Notes: generated from the sequence alone by a model not told the origin. A stretch of 64,000 nt of DNA from an uncultured Vicinamibacterales bacterium (GCA_958295905.1 OY282382.1:3000001-3064000), one strand, 5' to 3'. Shown: positions 27,380-36,252, numbered from the stretch's first letter. Made by a program: numbers and translations.

Positions 27380-27511
27380 TTAGAGCGGGCCGGCGTCCAG
27401 CTCGATGATGGACCAAGTCGGGCAGCCGAGCGGCGCGAACAAGAGCAACGCGGCGGCCGGAGAACCGCCAAGGTTGAACGAACTCGCATGTCGCACCTCC
27501 CTTGTTGCCAT
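27380..27511 (-). CDS. Possible small leader ORF upstream of the ADOP permease
   Basis: A 43-codon frame (MATREVRHASSFNLGGSPAA, hydrophobic stretch ALLLFAPLGC) with GC-rich third positions. A second frame, 27349-27489, begins at an ATG behind a strong AAGGGAGGT site and ends by overlapping the permease GTG (GTGA), but its codon bias is poor. TATACA near 27545 (minus strand) could be the promoter. Either frame may be a translated leader; neither matches a known family. Low confidence. Confidence 0.3.
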   Translation of the reverse strand: MATREVRHASSFNLGGSPAAALLLFAPLGCPTWSIIELDAGPL

Positions 27512-27763
27512 GGCCCGTCCGTCCGATCGTTCCGGGCCGCCTACTGTATAGAGGGTCCGACGAGGGGATCGATTACAGATTATTTTGCGGACCGGCCCGG
27601 AGAATGTCCTGGGCCGTGCTGGCTGGGTGTTCTTGGGACGCTTCCGTTGGGGGGCCTCGGCGCCACGGGATGCCCCGGGGGGCGGCCACGCCGCGTCCGG
27701 ACAGCGGCGGCGCCCCGCTTTCCGGACGCGCGCCCCGGGTTCGGCGGCGGCGGGGTGCAGTAT
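27512..27763. other. Spacer with an AT-richer segment
   Basis: Holds GATTACAGATTATTTTG at about 27570-27586, one of the few AT-rich patches in the window, and otherwise GC-rich sequence. No gene is seen. It may hold promoter elements for the neighbouring genes. Confidence 0.35.
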
Positions 27764-27870
27764 CATCGAAAGGCGGCGGCGACGCAGAGGCGCGACGATC
27801 GCCCGTCGTCGCGCTGGTAGTGGCCGTCCTGGTCCATCGAGAGGCGGCGGCGACGCAGAGGCGCGACGAT
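27764..27870. repeat. 71-bp direct duplication of the region upstream of the next gene
   Basis: CATCGARAGGCGGCGGCGAC plus GCAGAGGCGCGACGAT occurs at 27764 and 27835; the second copy runs into the ATG at 27869. Here a 5' flank rather than a 3' end has been duplicated. Confidence 0.75.
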
Positions 27871-28138
27871 GATCACCATTCTCAACCTGACCTCCCGGTT
27901 CCTCAGAATCCATCTCTACCGCGGGAAGGTGCTGCGGCTGGGGCCCCGGAAGGAAGGCCAGATCTCCTCCCAGGACGCCGTCGGCGACACCGTGAAGCAG
28001 CTCGTGGCCGCCGGTACGGTCAAGGTCATGGGGGAGGGGCCGCAGGCGGGGGCCGCGTCCCCGGCCAACCCGGCGGCGCGGACCAACCTGCACGGGCACC
28101 ATCCCCGCCTGTCGGGCGGCCGGCGCGGTGACCGATGA
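27869..28138 (+). CDS. Small hypothetical protein
   Basis: An 89-residue protein. The first 55 residues (MITILNLTSRFLRIHLYRGK, LRLGPRKEGQISSQDAVG, VKQLVAAGTVKVM) look like a compact beta-rich domain with a short amphipathic helix. The remainder is a Pro/Ala/His/Arg tail. AGAGGCGCGACG precedes the ATG. A strong hairpin follows the stop. No family recognised. Confidence 0.6.
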   Translation: MITILNLTSRFLRIHLYRGKVLRLGPRKEGQISSQDAVGDTVKQLVAAGTVKVMGEGPQAGAASPANPAARTNLHGHHPRLSGGRRGDR

Positions 28139-28139
28139 G

Positions 28140-28178
28140 CGCCGGCCGGTGCGGCGCGCCGCGTCGCACCGGCCGGCG
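28140..28178 (+). terminator. Strong GC hairpin after the small hypothetical gene
   Basis: CGCCGGCCGGTGCG and CGCACCGGCCGGCG form a perfect 14-bp stem with an 11-base loop, starting 2 bp after the stop. No U-tract. Confidence 0.6.
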
Positions 28179-28230
28179 GGGATGCATCGCCGGCCGGCGG
28201 CGGCGGGGGCCTCCGGCGCGGGCCGACAGG

Positions 28231-28236
28231 TATAAT
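28231..28236 (+). promoter_or_regulatory. TATAAT -10 box of the second PQQ dehydrogenase
   Basis: TATAAT 43 bp before the PQQ gene start. The context AGGTATAATCCGSCGG is almost identical to the -10 region at 18797-18809, which supports a shared promoter type. Confidence 0.6.
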
Positions 28237-28278
28237 CCGGCGGTTTCCGGTTGGGGAGAGTCGAGGGAGGTTCAACCG

Positions 28279-30402
28279 ATGGCGCAGATGCCGACAGGTC
28301 TGACGGCCGGGCTGGTCAGCTTGGTGCTCGCCGCGTCGCCCGGGGCGGTCCGGGCCGCGCAGGACGGCCCGTGGCAGACGTACGGCACCGAGAACGGCGA
28401 ATGGCGGAGCTACGCGGGCAACATCGCCGGCCAGAAGTACTCGCCGCTCGACCAGATCGACGGGACCAACTTCAGCGATCTGGAGATCGCCTGGCGCTGG
28501 CAGTCGGTCGACGCCATGGTCAGCCGCACGATGCCCGACGGCAGCGAGTGGTGGGCGCCGCTCGAGACCATCGTCGCCTCGCTCGAAGAGGACAATCCGA
28601 ATCTCTATCGGCGGGGGCATCCTCCGCGGCCCGGCGGCATGCAGGCGACGCCCCTCATGGTCGGCGGGGTGCTCTACTTCAACACCGCGATCTCCCAGGG
28701 GGTGGCGGTCGATGCGGCCACCGGGGAGACCCTGTGGGTCTTCAATCCGAAGAGCTACGAGGAGGGCACCACCCCGATGAGCGGTACCTTCCGCCAGCGG
28801 GGGGTGGCCTACTGGACCGACGGCGGGGGGGACGAGCGCATCTTTTGGGGCACCGGCGCCGGCTATCTGGTCTGCGTCGACGCCGGCACCGGAGAACCCT
28901 GCCCGGACTTCGGTCCCGACGGCGGCGGGAAGGTCGATGCGATGGTCGGTCTGCCGCGGGCCGAGCGTGAGGAGCGCGACTACCTGAACGCGATGCTCTA
29001 CGGTATCCACTCGCCGCCCATCGTGGTGCGCGACCGGGTGATCCACGGCTCGCAGGTGGCCGACCGCCGGATCACGAAGGAAGCGGTGCCGGGCTGGGTG
29101 CGGGCCTGGGACGTCAAGACCGGGTCCCACGCCTGGGACTTCCACACCGTGCCCAACAGCGCCGACGAGTTCGGCGCCGACACCTGGCTGAACGAGTCGT
29201 GGCGGTACTCGGGCAACGCCAACGTCTGGTCGATGCTGGCCGGCGACAACGAGCTGGGGCACGTCTATCTGCCGACCGGCACCGCCACCAACGACTACTA
29301 CGGCATCGACCGGCCCGGCGACAACCTGTTCTCGGAGACGATCGTCGCCGTCGATGTCGAGACCGGACAGCGTGTCTGGCACTTCCAGGCGGTGCACCAC
29401 GGCCTGTGGGACTACGACTTTCCGACCCATCCGAACTTGGTGGACATCACCGTGGACGGGCGCGGCGTCAAGGCGCTCGCGCAGGTCAGCAAGCAGGGGT
29501 TCGTCTATACGTTCGACCGGGTGACCGGCGAGCCGGTGTGGCCGATCGATGAACGTCCCGTGCCCACCGACACCAACATGCCCGGCGAGTACGTCTCGCC
29601 GACCCAGCCGTTTCCGACCCGGCCCGCGCCGTTCGAGTATCAGGGCGTGACCCTCGACGATCTCGTCGACTTCACGCCCGAGATCCGGGAGATGGCCGTC
29701 GCGGCGGTGCAGCCGTACCGGCTCGGGCCGCTGTTCACGCCGATCTCCCGGCCGGTCGAGGGCGGTTGGCAGGGAACCCTGATGCGTCCGCCGGACGCCG
29801 GCGCCGCGACCTGGGCGGGGGCTGCCGTCGACCCGGAGACCGGCGTGCTCTACGTGCCGTCGAGGAACAACGCGGTCGTCATCTCGATGTACGAGCCGGA
29901 TCCGGCGCTCGGCGCCACCGTGGCCTACACGCACGGCGCCCCGGAAAGGGATCGGCTGGCCGGCCGCGGTCTGGGGCCGTCGCGGAGCGGCAACCTCATG
30001 CCGCGGGGCCTGCCCCTGCTCAAGCCGCCCTACTCGCGGATGACCGCCATCGACATGAACACGGGGGACCACGTCTGGATGGCGCCGCTCGGGGACGGCG
30101 ACCGGTACCGGAACCACCCGATGCTCCGGGACTTGGACCTGCCGCCTCTGGGCGGCGACGGGTGGGGCGGTCCGGTGCTCACGAGCACGCTGGTCATCAG
30201 CGCCCTCTCGGCGGGCGGCAGCGACGGGGGGCCGCGTCTGGTCGCACGGTCGAAGGAGACCGGCGAGGAGCTGGGCTCGGTCGATCTGCCCACCGGCGCC
30301 CTGGGGACGCCGATGACCTACCTGGTCGACGGGCGCCAGCACATCGCGCTCCCGATCGGGGGGCGCCCCCCGGAGATGATTGCGTTGCGTCTGCCGGAGT
30401 AA
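28279..30402 (+). CDS. PQQ-dependent dehydrogenase, soluble periplasmic (second paralogue)
   Basis: A 707-residue exported quinoprotein with a signal peptide (MPTGLTAGLVSLVLAASPGA). It shares the layout of the 20.9-kb paralogue: WRSYAGNIAGQKYSPLDQID, HHGLWDYDFPTHPNL with the active-site Asp, GLPLLKPPYSRMTAIDMNTG and the final PMTYLVDGRQHIALP strand. It is longer by about 54 residues, mainly insertions in early blades (residues about 60-110). Likely an alcohol or sugar dehydrogenase feeding the respiratory chain. GGGAGGTTCAACCG precedes the ATG. The SMP-30 lipoprotein gene follows after 37 bp on the same strand, so they are probably cotranscribed. Confidence 0.9.
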   Translation: MAQMPTGLTAGLVSLVLAASPGAVRAAQDGPWQTYGTENGEWRSYAGNIAGQKYSPLDQIDGTNFSDLEIAWRWQSVDAMVSRTMPDGSEWWAPLETIVASLEEDNPNLYRRGHPPRPGGMQATPLMVGGVLYFNTAISQGVAVDAATGETLWVFNPKSYEEGTTPMSGTFRQRGVAYWTDGGGDERIFWGTGAGYLVCVDAGTGEPCPDFGPDGGGKVDAMVGLPRAEREERDYLNAMLYGIHSPPIVVRDRVIHGSQVADRRITKEAVPGWVRAWDVKTGSHAWDFHTVPNSADEFGADTWLNESWRYSGNANVWSMLAGDNELGHVYLPTGTATNDYYGIDRPGDNLFSETIVAVDVETGQRVWHFQAVHHGLWDYDFPTHPNLVDITVDGRGVKALAQVSKQGFVYTFDRVTGEPVWPIDERPVPTDTNMPGEYVSPTQPFPTRPAPFEYQGVTLDDLVDFTPEIREMAVAAVQPYRLGPLFTPISRPVEGGWQGTLMRPPDAGAATWAGAAVDPETGVLYVPSRNNAVVISMYEPDPALGATVAYTHGAPERDRLAGRGLGPSRSGNLMPRGLPLLKPPYSRMTAIDMNTGDHVWMAPLGDGDRYRNHPMLRDLDLPPLGGDGWGGPVLTSTLVISALSAGGSDGGPRLVARSKETGEELGSVDLPTGALGTPMTYLVDGRQHIALPIGGRPPEMIALRLPE

Positions 30403-30439
30403 TCCTACGACCTCACACCTCAGACCGGGGAGCTGTTGC

Positions 30440-31567
30440 ATGAAGAGATCTGCTATCGGGGTGATCGCGGTTCTACTGCCTGTCCTGTCGGCGTGCGGCT
30501 CCGACCCGCAGTTCGTGGGGACCGCCCATGTCCTGCGGGTGCTGGAGAGCCTCGAGACCCAGCAGGCGGCCACCGCCGAGAGCATCGCGGCGCTGCAGGA
30601 CAGTGTGGGAGCTATGGAGGCGTCCCTGAGCGCCGGCTCCGGGACGCCGGATACGGATGCCGCCGCCCCCGCCGAGCCGGCGCGGGCGCTCGCGGTCGAG
30701 ACCACCGTCGCGTTCACCGAGGGCCCGACGGTGGCCGAGGACGGCGCCGTCTACTTCACCGACCTCGGCAACAACCGCATCATGCGGTGGTCGGCCGACG
30801 GCCAGCTCTCCACGTTTCGCCAGCCCAGCAACCGCGCCAACGGACTGATCTTCGACAGCGAATGGCGCCTGCTGGCGTGCGAGGGCGGGGACGGCGAGAC
30901 CGGCCTGCCGCGCGTCACCCGCACCGACCTGGCGACCGGCGAGGTCGAGGTGCTGGCCGATGCGTTCGAAGGCCGGGAGTTGCACCAGCCGAACGACCTG
31001 ACCATCGACGGGCAGGGGCGCATCTACTTCACGGACCGGCCCGGGCCGAACCCGACGCCGAACCAGACCGGCGTGCACGGGGTGTACCGCATCGACCCCG
31101 ACGGCGCCATCGCGCGCATTCTGACCGAGCCGGAGGTGATGCGGCCGAACGGCATCGTGATCTCGCCGGACGACACCACGTTGTACGTCATCGAGACCGA
31201 GCAGGCCGAGGGCGGGCCCCGGTTGATCCGGGCCTACGACTTGAGCCCCGGGGGCACCGTCGGCAACATGCGCATCTTCCACGATTTCCATCCGGGCCGC
31301 AGCGGCGACGGGATGACCATCGACAGCGCCGGCAACCTCTACGTGGCGGCCGGGTTGAACCGGACGCGCGGCACCAGCGAGACCCTCGACACCGTGGCCG
31401 GCGTCCATGTGTTCTCGCCGGCCGGCGAGTTGATCGAGCACATCCCGGTGCCGGAAGACACGATTACCAACGCCGCCTTCGGCGGGCCCGATCTGCGCAC
31501 GTTGTACATCACCGCGGGCAAGACGCTGTTCAGCGTCCGAACTGACGTCGACGGGACCCGCCGGTGA
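30440..31567 (+). CDS. SMP-30/gluconolactonase-like lipoprotein
   Basis: A 375-residue lipoprotein: leader MKRSAIGVIAVLLPVLSAC with lipobox LSAC, a coiled-coil linker (VLRVLESLETQQAATAESIA), then a six-bladed beta-propeller from residue about 80. SMP-30 hallmarks are FTEGPTVAEDGAVYFTDL (metal Glu), LHQPNDLTIDGQGRIYFTD (Asn/Asp metal ligands), MRPNGIVISPDDTTLYVIET and GDGMTIDSAGNLYVA. Family members hydrolyse sugar lactones with Ca2+ or Zn2+. Just downstream of a PQQ dehydrogenase, it could hydrolyse the aldonolactone made in the periplasm; that pairing is inference. Confidence 0.88.
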   Translation: MKRSAIGVIAVLLPVLSACGSDPQFVGTAHVLRVLESLETQQAATAESIAALQDSVGAMEASLSAGSGTPDTDAAAPAEPARALAVETTVAFTEGPTVAEDGAVYFTDLGNNRIMRWSADGQLSTFRQPSNRANGLIFDSEWRLLACEGGDGETGLPRVTRTDLATGEVEVLADAFEGRELHQPNDLTIDGQGRIYFTDRPGPNPTPNQTGVHGVYRIDPDGAIARILTEPEVMRPNGIVISPDDTTLYVIETEQAEGGPRLIRAYDLSPGGTVGNMRIFHDFHPGRSGDGMTIDSAGNLYVAAGLNRTRGTSETLDTVAGVHVFSPAGELIEHIPVPEDTITNAAFGGPDLRTLYITAGKTLFSVRTDVDGTRR

Positions 31568-31589
31568 CGGCTGGAGGTTGGCGGCTGTC

Positions 31590-32108
31590 GTGAACGAGAC
31601 GGAATCGGCGGGCGAATCGCGGTTCCAGATCTGGCGGTGGGAGTCGATCAACCGGCACGAGGGCGAGCTGTACCTGCGGCGGCTGCGCGTGGTCTCCTGC
31701 CGGTGGTTCGGCATCTACGTCCACTGGTTCCACGCCAGCGACGACGATTCGCTGCACGATCACCCGTGGTGGTTCCTGACGGTCATCCTCCGGGGCGGCT
31801 ACTGGGAGTACACGGGCCCGCCCGACGGGACGGCGGTCGTCAGGCGGTGGCATCCCCCCGGGGCCGTCCGGCTGCGTTCGGCACGCTGGTTGCACCGCGT
31901 GGAGATCGACCCGGCGCGGCGGCCGATGACCGTCGTGTTGCGTGGCCCGCGGATTCGCCGGTGGGGGTTCCAGACCCCTTCCGGATGGATTCCGTGGCCC
32001 GAGCACAAGGACCATCGGGCCCGGTCCACACCACCGGCGGGGACGTCGTCCGCGTCGAGGCGGGCAGCCGCATGGCGGCCGTTCGCCGATACGGGAAACA
32101 CGCGTTGA
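31590..32108 (+). CDS. Cupin-like protein of unknown function
   Basis: A 172-residue cytosolic protein. SLHDHPWWFLTVILRGGYWE near residue 50 and PPGAVRLRSARWLHRVEI near residue 90 form the two cupin motifs with HxH and a late His. Trp and Arg are unusually frequent. GTG at 31590 has GGAGG 13 bases upstream; a TTG at 31578 is possible but would overlap that site. The last 40 residues are Arg/Ser/Thr-rich. It follows the SMP-30 gene by 22 bp and may be in the same transcript. Enzymatic or sugar-binding roles are both possible. Confidence 0.7.
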   Translation: MNETESAGESRFQIWRWESINRHEGELYLRRLRVVSCRWFGIYVHWFHASDDDSLHDHPWWFLTVILRGGYWEYTGPPDGTAVVRRWHPPGAVRLRSARWLHRVEIDPARRPMTVVLRGPRIRRWGFQTPSGWIPWPEHKDHRARSTPPAGTSSASRRAAAWRPFADTGNTR

Positions 32109-32151
32109 CGCCGCCGGTCCGCGGCGGCGCGGTCACAGGGGAGGTCTGGGG

Positions 32152-33198
32152 ATGAAGTTGCGGTGGATGGCCGGCGCCGGCGCGGCGCTCGTGGTGACCC
32201 TGGCGGCGGTGGCCCCCGCCGCGGGGCAGTGGGTTCCGAAACGGGTCGAGTCCGACGGCTCCGCGATCCCGCGGACGCCCTGGGGAGCCCCGGATCTGCA
32301 GGGCCTGTGGAACAACTCGACGACCACGCCGCTCGAACGGTTGACGGAGGAGGAGCGGGCGCAGAGCCGTCGGGCGCAGCGGGCGGTGATCGAGGCGACC
32401 GGGGGCACCGGGGCGGGCTGGCTGGAGCAGGCCGGCCGGATCGATCGCGAGGCGTTGATCGTGGACCCGCCGGACGGCCGCATGCGGATGACCGAGCAGG
32501 GCGTCGAACGGCTGATCGCCCGCGAGAACGCGCGCGCCGGCCGCGGCGAGGCCGACTCCTGGCTTGACCGGAACAACTGGGAGCGCTGTATCTCGCGGAC
32601 CCTGCCGACGGCGATGATCCCGACCCTGTACAACGCCAACTACCAGATATTCCAGACGCCGGATCACTTCGTGCTGCTGATGGAGATGATCCACGAGGCG
32701 CGCATCGTGCCGCTGGACGGGCGGAATCACGCGCCCGGCGCCATTCGCCAATGGCTCGGCGACGCGCGCGGGTACTGGGAGGGCGACACCCTCGTCGTCG
32801 AGACCCGCCATTTCAACGGCAAGCTGGACGGCGGCGACTACCAGCCGTCGCACGTGACCCCGACCGGCCCCCGCGGGTCGGGCGAGACCCTGACCCTCGT
32901 CGAGCGGTTCACCCTGGTCGATGCCAACACCATCGACTACCGCGTGACCGTGGAGGATCCCGAGACTTTCGCGGCGCCGTACACGGCCGCCATTCCCATG
33001 CAGCGGTCCGCGGACGACGTGACCCTCTTCGAGTACGCCTGCCACGAGGGCAACCACGCCATGGTGAACCTGCTCCACGCCGGCCGGGCCGACGAGCAAC
33101 TGGCGCTCGACGCCGCGGCGCTCGTCTCGCGGCAGCGGATCGAGGCCGGGCACCCGGGCGTGCGCGAGCCGGCCGTGCCGTTCGCCCCGATCCGTTAG
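32152..33198 (+). CDS. Exported TPWG-PDLQG family protein (first paralogue)
   Basis: A 348-residue exported protein with signal peptide (MAGAGAALVVTLAAVAPAAG). The mature start IPRTPWGAPDLQGLWNNSTT is shared with the gene at 44808-45788, as are TPLER, LIVDPPDGR, QIFQTPDH, EMIHEARIVPLD, WEGDTLVVE and the late FEYACHEGN. The protein is rich in Trp and acidic residues and has no catalytic signature that I recognise. Many paralogues of this type occur beside quinoprotein genes in Acidobacteria; the function is unknown. GGGGAGGTCTGGGG precedes the ATG. It follows the cupin-like gene by 43 bp. Confidence 0.8.
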   Translation: MKLRWMAGAGAALVVTLAAVAPAAGQWVPKRVESDGSAIPRTPWGAPDLQGLWNNSTTTPLERLTEEERAQSRRAQRAVIEATGGTGAGWLEQAGRIDREALIVDPPDGRMRMTEQGVERLIARENARAGRGEADSWLDRNNWERCISRTLPTAMIPTLYNANYQIFQTPDHFVLLMEMIHEARIVPLDGRNHAPGAIRQWLGDARGYWEGDTLVVETRHFNGKLDGGDYQPSHVTPTGPRGSGETLTLVERFTLVDANTIDYRVTVEDPETFAAPYTAAIPMQRSADDVTLFEYACHEGNHAMVNLLHAGRADEQLALDAAALVSRQRIEAGHPGVREPAVPFAPIR

Positions 33199-33242
33199 TT
33201 GTCGTCAGGGTTGGGGCTGGCGCGGTCTCGTTCCGCCGCGCC

Positions 33243-33467
33243 TCAGGCGTGCCGCGCCATGTGGCAGACCGTGCACACCAGCGCCGGCTGGCCGCCGGGT
33301 GGCTCGTCCAACTTGAGCCACCCCTCGTCCATCGGCTGCCGGCAGTCGCAGCAGCGCCCGTCCTGCCGGCGGTAGATCCGCTGGCGGATATTCCACGGCC
33401 GCTTTCGACGCACGGTCACCAGATACAGCGCCGCCAGGATGCCGAGCCCGAGCACGAGCGCAATCAT
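33243..33467 (-). CDS. Small membrane-anchored zinc-ribbon / HNH-like protein
   Basis: A 74-residue protein: an N-terminal helix (MIALVLGLGILAALYLVTV), a basic segment (RRKRPWNIRQRIYRRQ), then two cysteine pairs (GRCCDCRQ and LVCTVCHMARH) that can bind one zinc. The DGRCCDC...CTVCH pattern recalls the treble clef of HNH nucleases, but the middle lacks the usual His-Asn residues. The ATG at 33467 starts the helix; the longer frame from 33593 adds unrelated sequence. The role is unknown. Confidence 0.6.
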   Translation of the reverse strand: MIALVLGLGILAALYLVTVRRKRPWNIRQRIYRRQDGRCCDCRQPMDEGWLKLDEPPGGQPALVCTVCHMARHA

Positions 33468-33711
33468 GTCTGCCTGGCCCGGAGAGCGTCGCCTGCAGCT
33501 CCGCTCACCGCCCAACCAACCTTCCAGGAGTCCGGGCGCAGACTCCCAGCCGCCCGTGGTGAACCCGCGTAGCGCCGAGAGCGGCGGAGGCACTGCTCGA
33601 AGGCGGCGGGGGTTTTCGCCGCGGGCTAATCCGGGGCGCGACGGGTTCGCCCGCCCGCGTCAACTATATCTCACCTGCCGGCAGCCGAACAGCGGGGCGC
33701 GAAGACGACGC

Positions 33712-33883
33712 AGGAGCATCCCACGCTGACGGCGCGTGACGGCCCGCCCCCGATTCGAGGGGGCGCCACCGTCTTGCCGACCGGCCGGCGCCGCGTGAGA
33801 CCCGCGATTCCGCACGTCCGGGGTCCCAGGACCCGCCGCGATTCTGCCTGCGCACGGCGGTGGCGGAGCGTGGGATGGTCCTG
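33712..33883 (+). mobile_element. MITE-like element, family 1, copy D (best preserved)
   Basis: 172 bp from CAGGAGCATCCCACGCT to AGCGTGGGATGGTCCTG. The terminal inverted repeats match at 16 of 17 positions. GAAGACGACG lies directly on both sides (33702-33711 and 33884-33893), a perfect 10-bp target-site duplication. Inside, CGCCCCC-GATTCGA-GGGGGCG forms a hairpin and CCGCC-TGCGCAC-GGCGG a second. No ORF of its own. Confidence 0.93.
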
Positions 33884-33898
33884 GAAGACGACGGCCAT

Positions 33899-33965
33899 GA
33901 CCGCCGCACGGGCGTAGACCGACCTACGGTCCACCGCCACACGGGCGTAGACCGATCTGCGGTCC
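33899..33965. repeat. 33-bp tandem duplication after the response-regulator gene
   Basis: CCGCCRCACGGGCGTAGACCG followed by AYCTRCGGTCC is present twice, directly downstream of the lytR-like stop at 33973. It may stem from the same spacer-duplication process as other arrays here. Confidence 0.7.
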
Positions 33966-33972
33966 GCGACGC

Positions 33973-34728
33973 TCAGAGCAGTTCTTTCAGCCGGGCGTAG
34001 CCGACCCGGCTCACCGGGAGCTCGGTCCCGTCGTTCAGGACGGCGACGTGACGGTGCCGGGTCGCGAGGTCCAGTCTCGCGAGCCGGTCGAGGTTGAGGA
34101 TGAAAGATCGATGGATTCTCACGAACCGCCCCGGGTCGAGCCGGCCTTCGAGATCCCCCAGGGGCTGCTGCTTCAGCCGCTCCCGGCCCTGCACCATCAA
34201 GCCGATGTAGTCGTCCCGGGCCTGCACGTAGTCGACGTTCGCCACGGGAATGACGTCCACCTTCGAGCCGGATCGAATCAGGATGCGCTCGAGATAAGCG
34301 CCGGCGGGCCGCGCGCCCGCGACGAGGGGGGCGACCGGCGTCCGCTCCGCGCGGGCGATCCGGGCCCGCGCCTCGTGCAGGGCCTCGGCGAACCGCTCCG
34401 GCCCGAACGGCTTGAGCAGGTAGTCGACCGCGTGGACGTCGAACGCGCGCAGCGCGTAGGTGTCGTAGGCGGTGACGAAGATCACGTGGGCGTCCGGGCC
34501 GATGAGCTCGAGGACCTCGAACCCGTCCAGCTTCGGCATCCGGACGTCCAGAAAGACGAGGTCGGGCTTCATGTCGTTGACGGCCCGGACCGCCTCGAAC
34601 CCGTTGGCGCATTCGGCGACGATCTCCACGTCCGGGTGCCCGGCCGCGTACTCCTTGACCGCCGCCCGCGAGAGCGCCTCGTCGTCCACCACGATCGCCC
34701 GGATTCGCGTCCGCGGCTCGGCGCTCAT
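33973..34728 (-). CDS. LytTR-type response regulator
   Basis: A 251-residue DNA-binding regulator. The receiver domain (residues 8-125) carries VVDDEALSR, phospho-acceptor Asp in LVFLDVRMP, FVTAYD and the lysine in YLLKPFGP. A LytTR domain (residues about 150-250) follows: ILIRSGSKVDVIPVANVDYV, RFVRIHRSFILNLDRLARL. It binds promoter DNA after phosphorylation by the adjacent kinase. Its start overlaps the kinase stop by ATGA, so the pair is translationally coupled. It is the last gene of a four-gene minus-strand operon. Confidence 0.93.
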   Translation of the reverse strand: MSAEPRTRIRAIVVDDEALSRAAVKEYAAGHPDVEIVAECANGFEAVRAVNDMKPDLVFLDVRMPKLDGFEVLELIGPDAHVIFVTAYDTYALRAFDVHAVDYLLKPFGPERFAEALHEARARIARAERTPVAPLVAGARPAGAYLERILIRSGSKVDVIPVANVDYVQARDDYIGLMVQGRERLKQQPLGDLEGRLDPGRFVRIHRSFILNLDRLARLDLATRHRHVAVLNDGTELPVSRVGYARLKELL

Positions 34729-35804
34729 GGCTCGCGCTCCCGGGCGCCGTCCCGCCGCGGAATCCGAACGTCGACGCGAAACGAGCCGGGGTCGCGGACG
34801 ACCCGCACCGCCGCGTCGCCCCCGAACCGCGTGGCCAGCCGCTGCCGGACGTTGGCCAGTCCGACGCCGGTCCCGCCGCGCGCGGCGGCGTCGACGTCCG
34901 CCGGATTCAGGACGCTCAGATACAGATGAGCGGCATCGCATCGGGCCGTCACCCGCACGGCGCCGCCGTCGACCCGCGAGTGAACGCCGTGCCGCACCGC
35001 GTTCTCGACCAGGGGCTGCAGAATCAGAGGAGGAATCAGACACGATCCGCACCCGGGCTCCTCGACGACTTCTCCGGCGAGACGCGCCCCGAAGCGTACC
35101 CGTTCGATGTCGAGATACGCGCGGACCATGTCCATCTCTTCCGCAATCCGGATCTCGTCCTTCCCGCCGAGACGCACGCTGCTGCGAAAGAAGTCGGCCA
35201 GCAACAGGCACATGCGCCGGGCGCCGGGCGGGTCGGTGGTCGTCAACGCGCTGATCGACTGGAGGCTGTTGAAGAGGAAGTGGGGATCGATCTGCGCGCG
35301 CAGGGCCCTGAGCTCGGCTTCGCGCGCCATCACTTCGAAGCCGAGCTCGCGCGTTTCCGCGCGGCGCGAGGTCTCGAACGCGATCAGCAGGTAGTGGAAC
35401 AGACTCGATATCCAGAACAGCAGCACCCCCGCGGCGGCGACCGCGGCGGCCTGGGAGCGGTAGTCGCGCACCGGTTCCCCGAACGCGGGGTAGTTGCCGA
35501 GGACCCGGGTCCACCCCTCCCAGACGAGCATCCAGACCGCGGCCGCGAGCATTCCCGCGCCCGTGTGCGCGGCGAGAATCCGGGGCGCGGAACGGGCGGC
35601 CAGCGGCGTGACCCGGCAGACGTACCAGGCCGAGAGGCAGACGAACGCATGGACGATGCCGGGCGGCGCGACGATGACCAGCGCCGCGCCGAGGTCGACG
35701 GCGGGGCTCGCCGTCGACCAGGCGACCGCGAGGAGCAGCGCGATGGGCGCCCAGGACGCCAGGTACAGCGCCTGCCGCTGCCGGGAGGCGAGAATCGGAT
35801 GCAC
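34725..35804 (-). CDS. LytS/YehU-type sensor histidine kinase
   Basis: A 359-residue inner-membrane kinase. Four hydrophobic helices occupy residues 1-150 (APIALLLAVAWSTASPAVDL, LVIVAPPGIVHAFVCLSAWY). The His_kinase domain has the LytS phospho-acceptor motif LRAQIDPHFLFNSLQSISAL near residue 175 and an ATP-binding domain with LQPLVENAVRHGV and GGTGVGLANVRQRL. No extracellular sensor domain is visible, so a partner such as the LiaF-like proteins upstream may sense envelope state. One base separates it from the LiaF-like gene before it. Confidence 0.92.
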   Translation of the reverse strand: MHPILASRQRQALYLASWAPIALLLAVAWSTASPAVDLGAALVIVAPPGIVHAFVCLSAWYVCRVTPLAARSAPRILAAHTGAGMLAAAVWMLVWEGWTRVLGNYPAFGEPVRDYRSQAAAVAAAGVLLFWISSLFHYLLIAFETSRRAETRELGFEVMAREAELRALRAQIDPHFLFNSLQSISALTTTDPPGARRMCLLLADFFRSSVRLGGKDEIRIAEEMDMVRAYLDIERVRFGARLAGEVVEEPGCGSCLIPPLILQPLVENAVRHGVHSRVDGGAVRVTARCDAAHLYLSVLNPADVDAAARGGTGVGLANVRQRLATRFGGDAAVRVVRDPGSFRVDVRIPRRDGAREREP

Positions 35805-35805
35805 G

Positions 35806-36252
35806 TCAGTTCCTGACGTCCAGCCGGCCCATCAGCACCGCGCCGCGGAGGACCAGCCGCGGCGCCGGCGGCCCCTCCGGCCGGGCGGCGCGGATGTCCG
35901 CCGCGCCGAAGGCCTCGACCATTTCGGAGACGACGGTCCAGTCGTCCGGTATTCGGAGTCCGACCCGCCCCATCACCACGTCCACCTCGATGACGGCCTC
36001 GTCGCCCGCCATCGCCGCGCCGCGCAGGTCGAGATCCACCCGTCCCATGACGGCGGCGACTTCGCCCCCGCGGAACGCGTCCGACGTGTTGCGCTGATCG
36101 ACGCGGCTCATGAACGCGGCGTGCCCGATGCGGGTCGCGTGCGGGGACGCGGACGGCGCCCGCGTCGCGGCCGACTCGGCGATCAGCACGCCGAGTCCGA
36201 TGATCGCGGCGATTCCGACAATGCCTCGTCCGACATAGGGTCCTCTGGTCAT
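35806..36252 (-). CDS. LiaF-like toastrack-domain membrane protein (short paralogue)
   Basis: A 148-residue protein with one N-terminal membrane helix (GRGIVGIAAIIGLGVLIAES) and a beta-rich repeat domain: FRGGEVAAVMGRVDLDLRGA, EVDVVMGRVGLRIPDDWTVV, LVLRGAVLMGRLDVRN. The MGRV(D/G)L repeats are the LiaF/VloF-type C-terminal domain, which in Firmicutes inhibits a LiaSR two-component system. Here it lies between a longer LiaF-like gene and a LytS/LytR pair. A regulatory role on the kinase is inferred from order. Confidence 0.8.
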   Translation of the reverse strand: MTRGPYVGRGIVGIAAIIGLGVLIAESAATRAPSASPHATRIGHAAFMSRVDQRNTSDAFRGGEVAAVMGRVDLDLRGAAMAGDEAVIEVDVVMGRVGLRIPDDWTVVSEMVEAFGAADIRAARPEGPPAPRLVLRGAVLMGRLDVRN

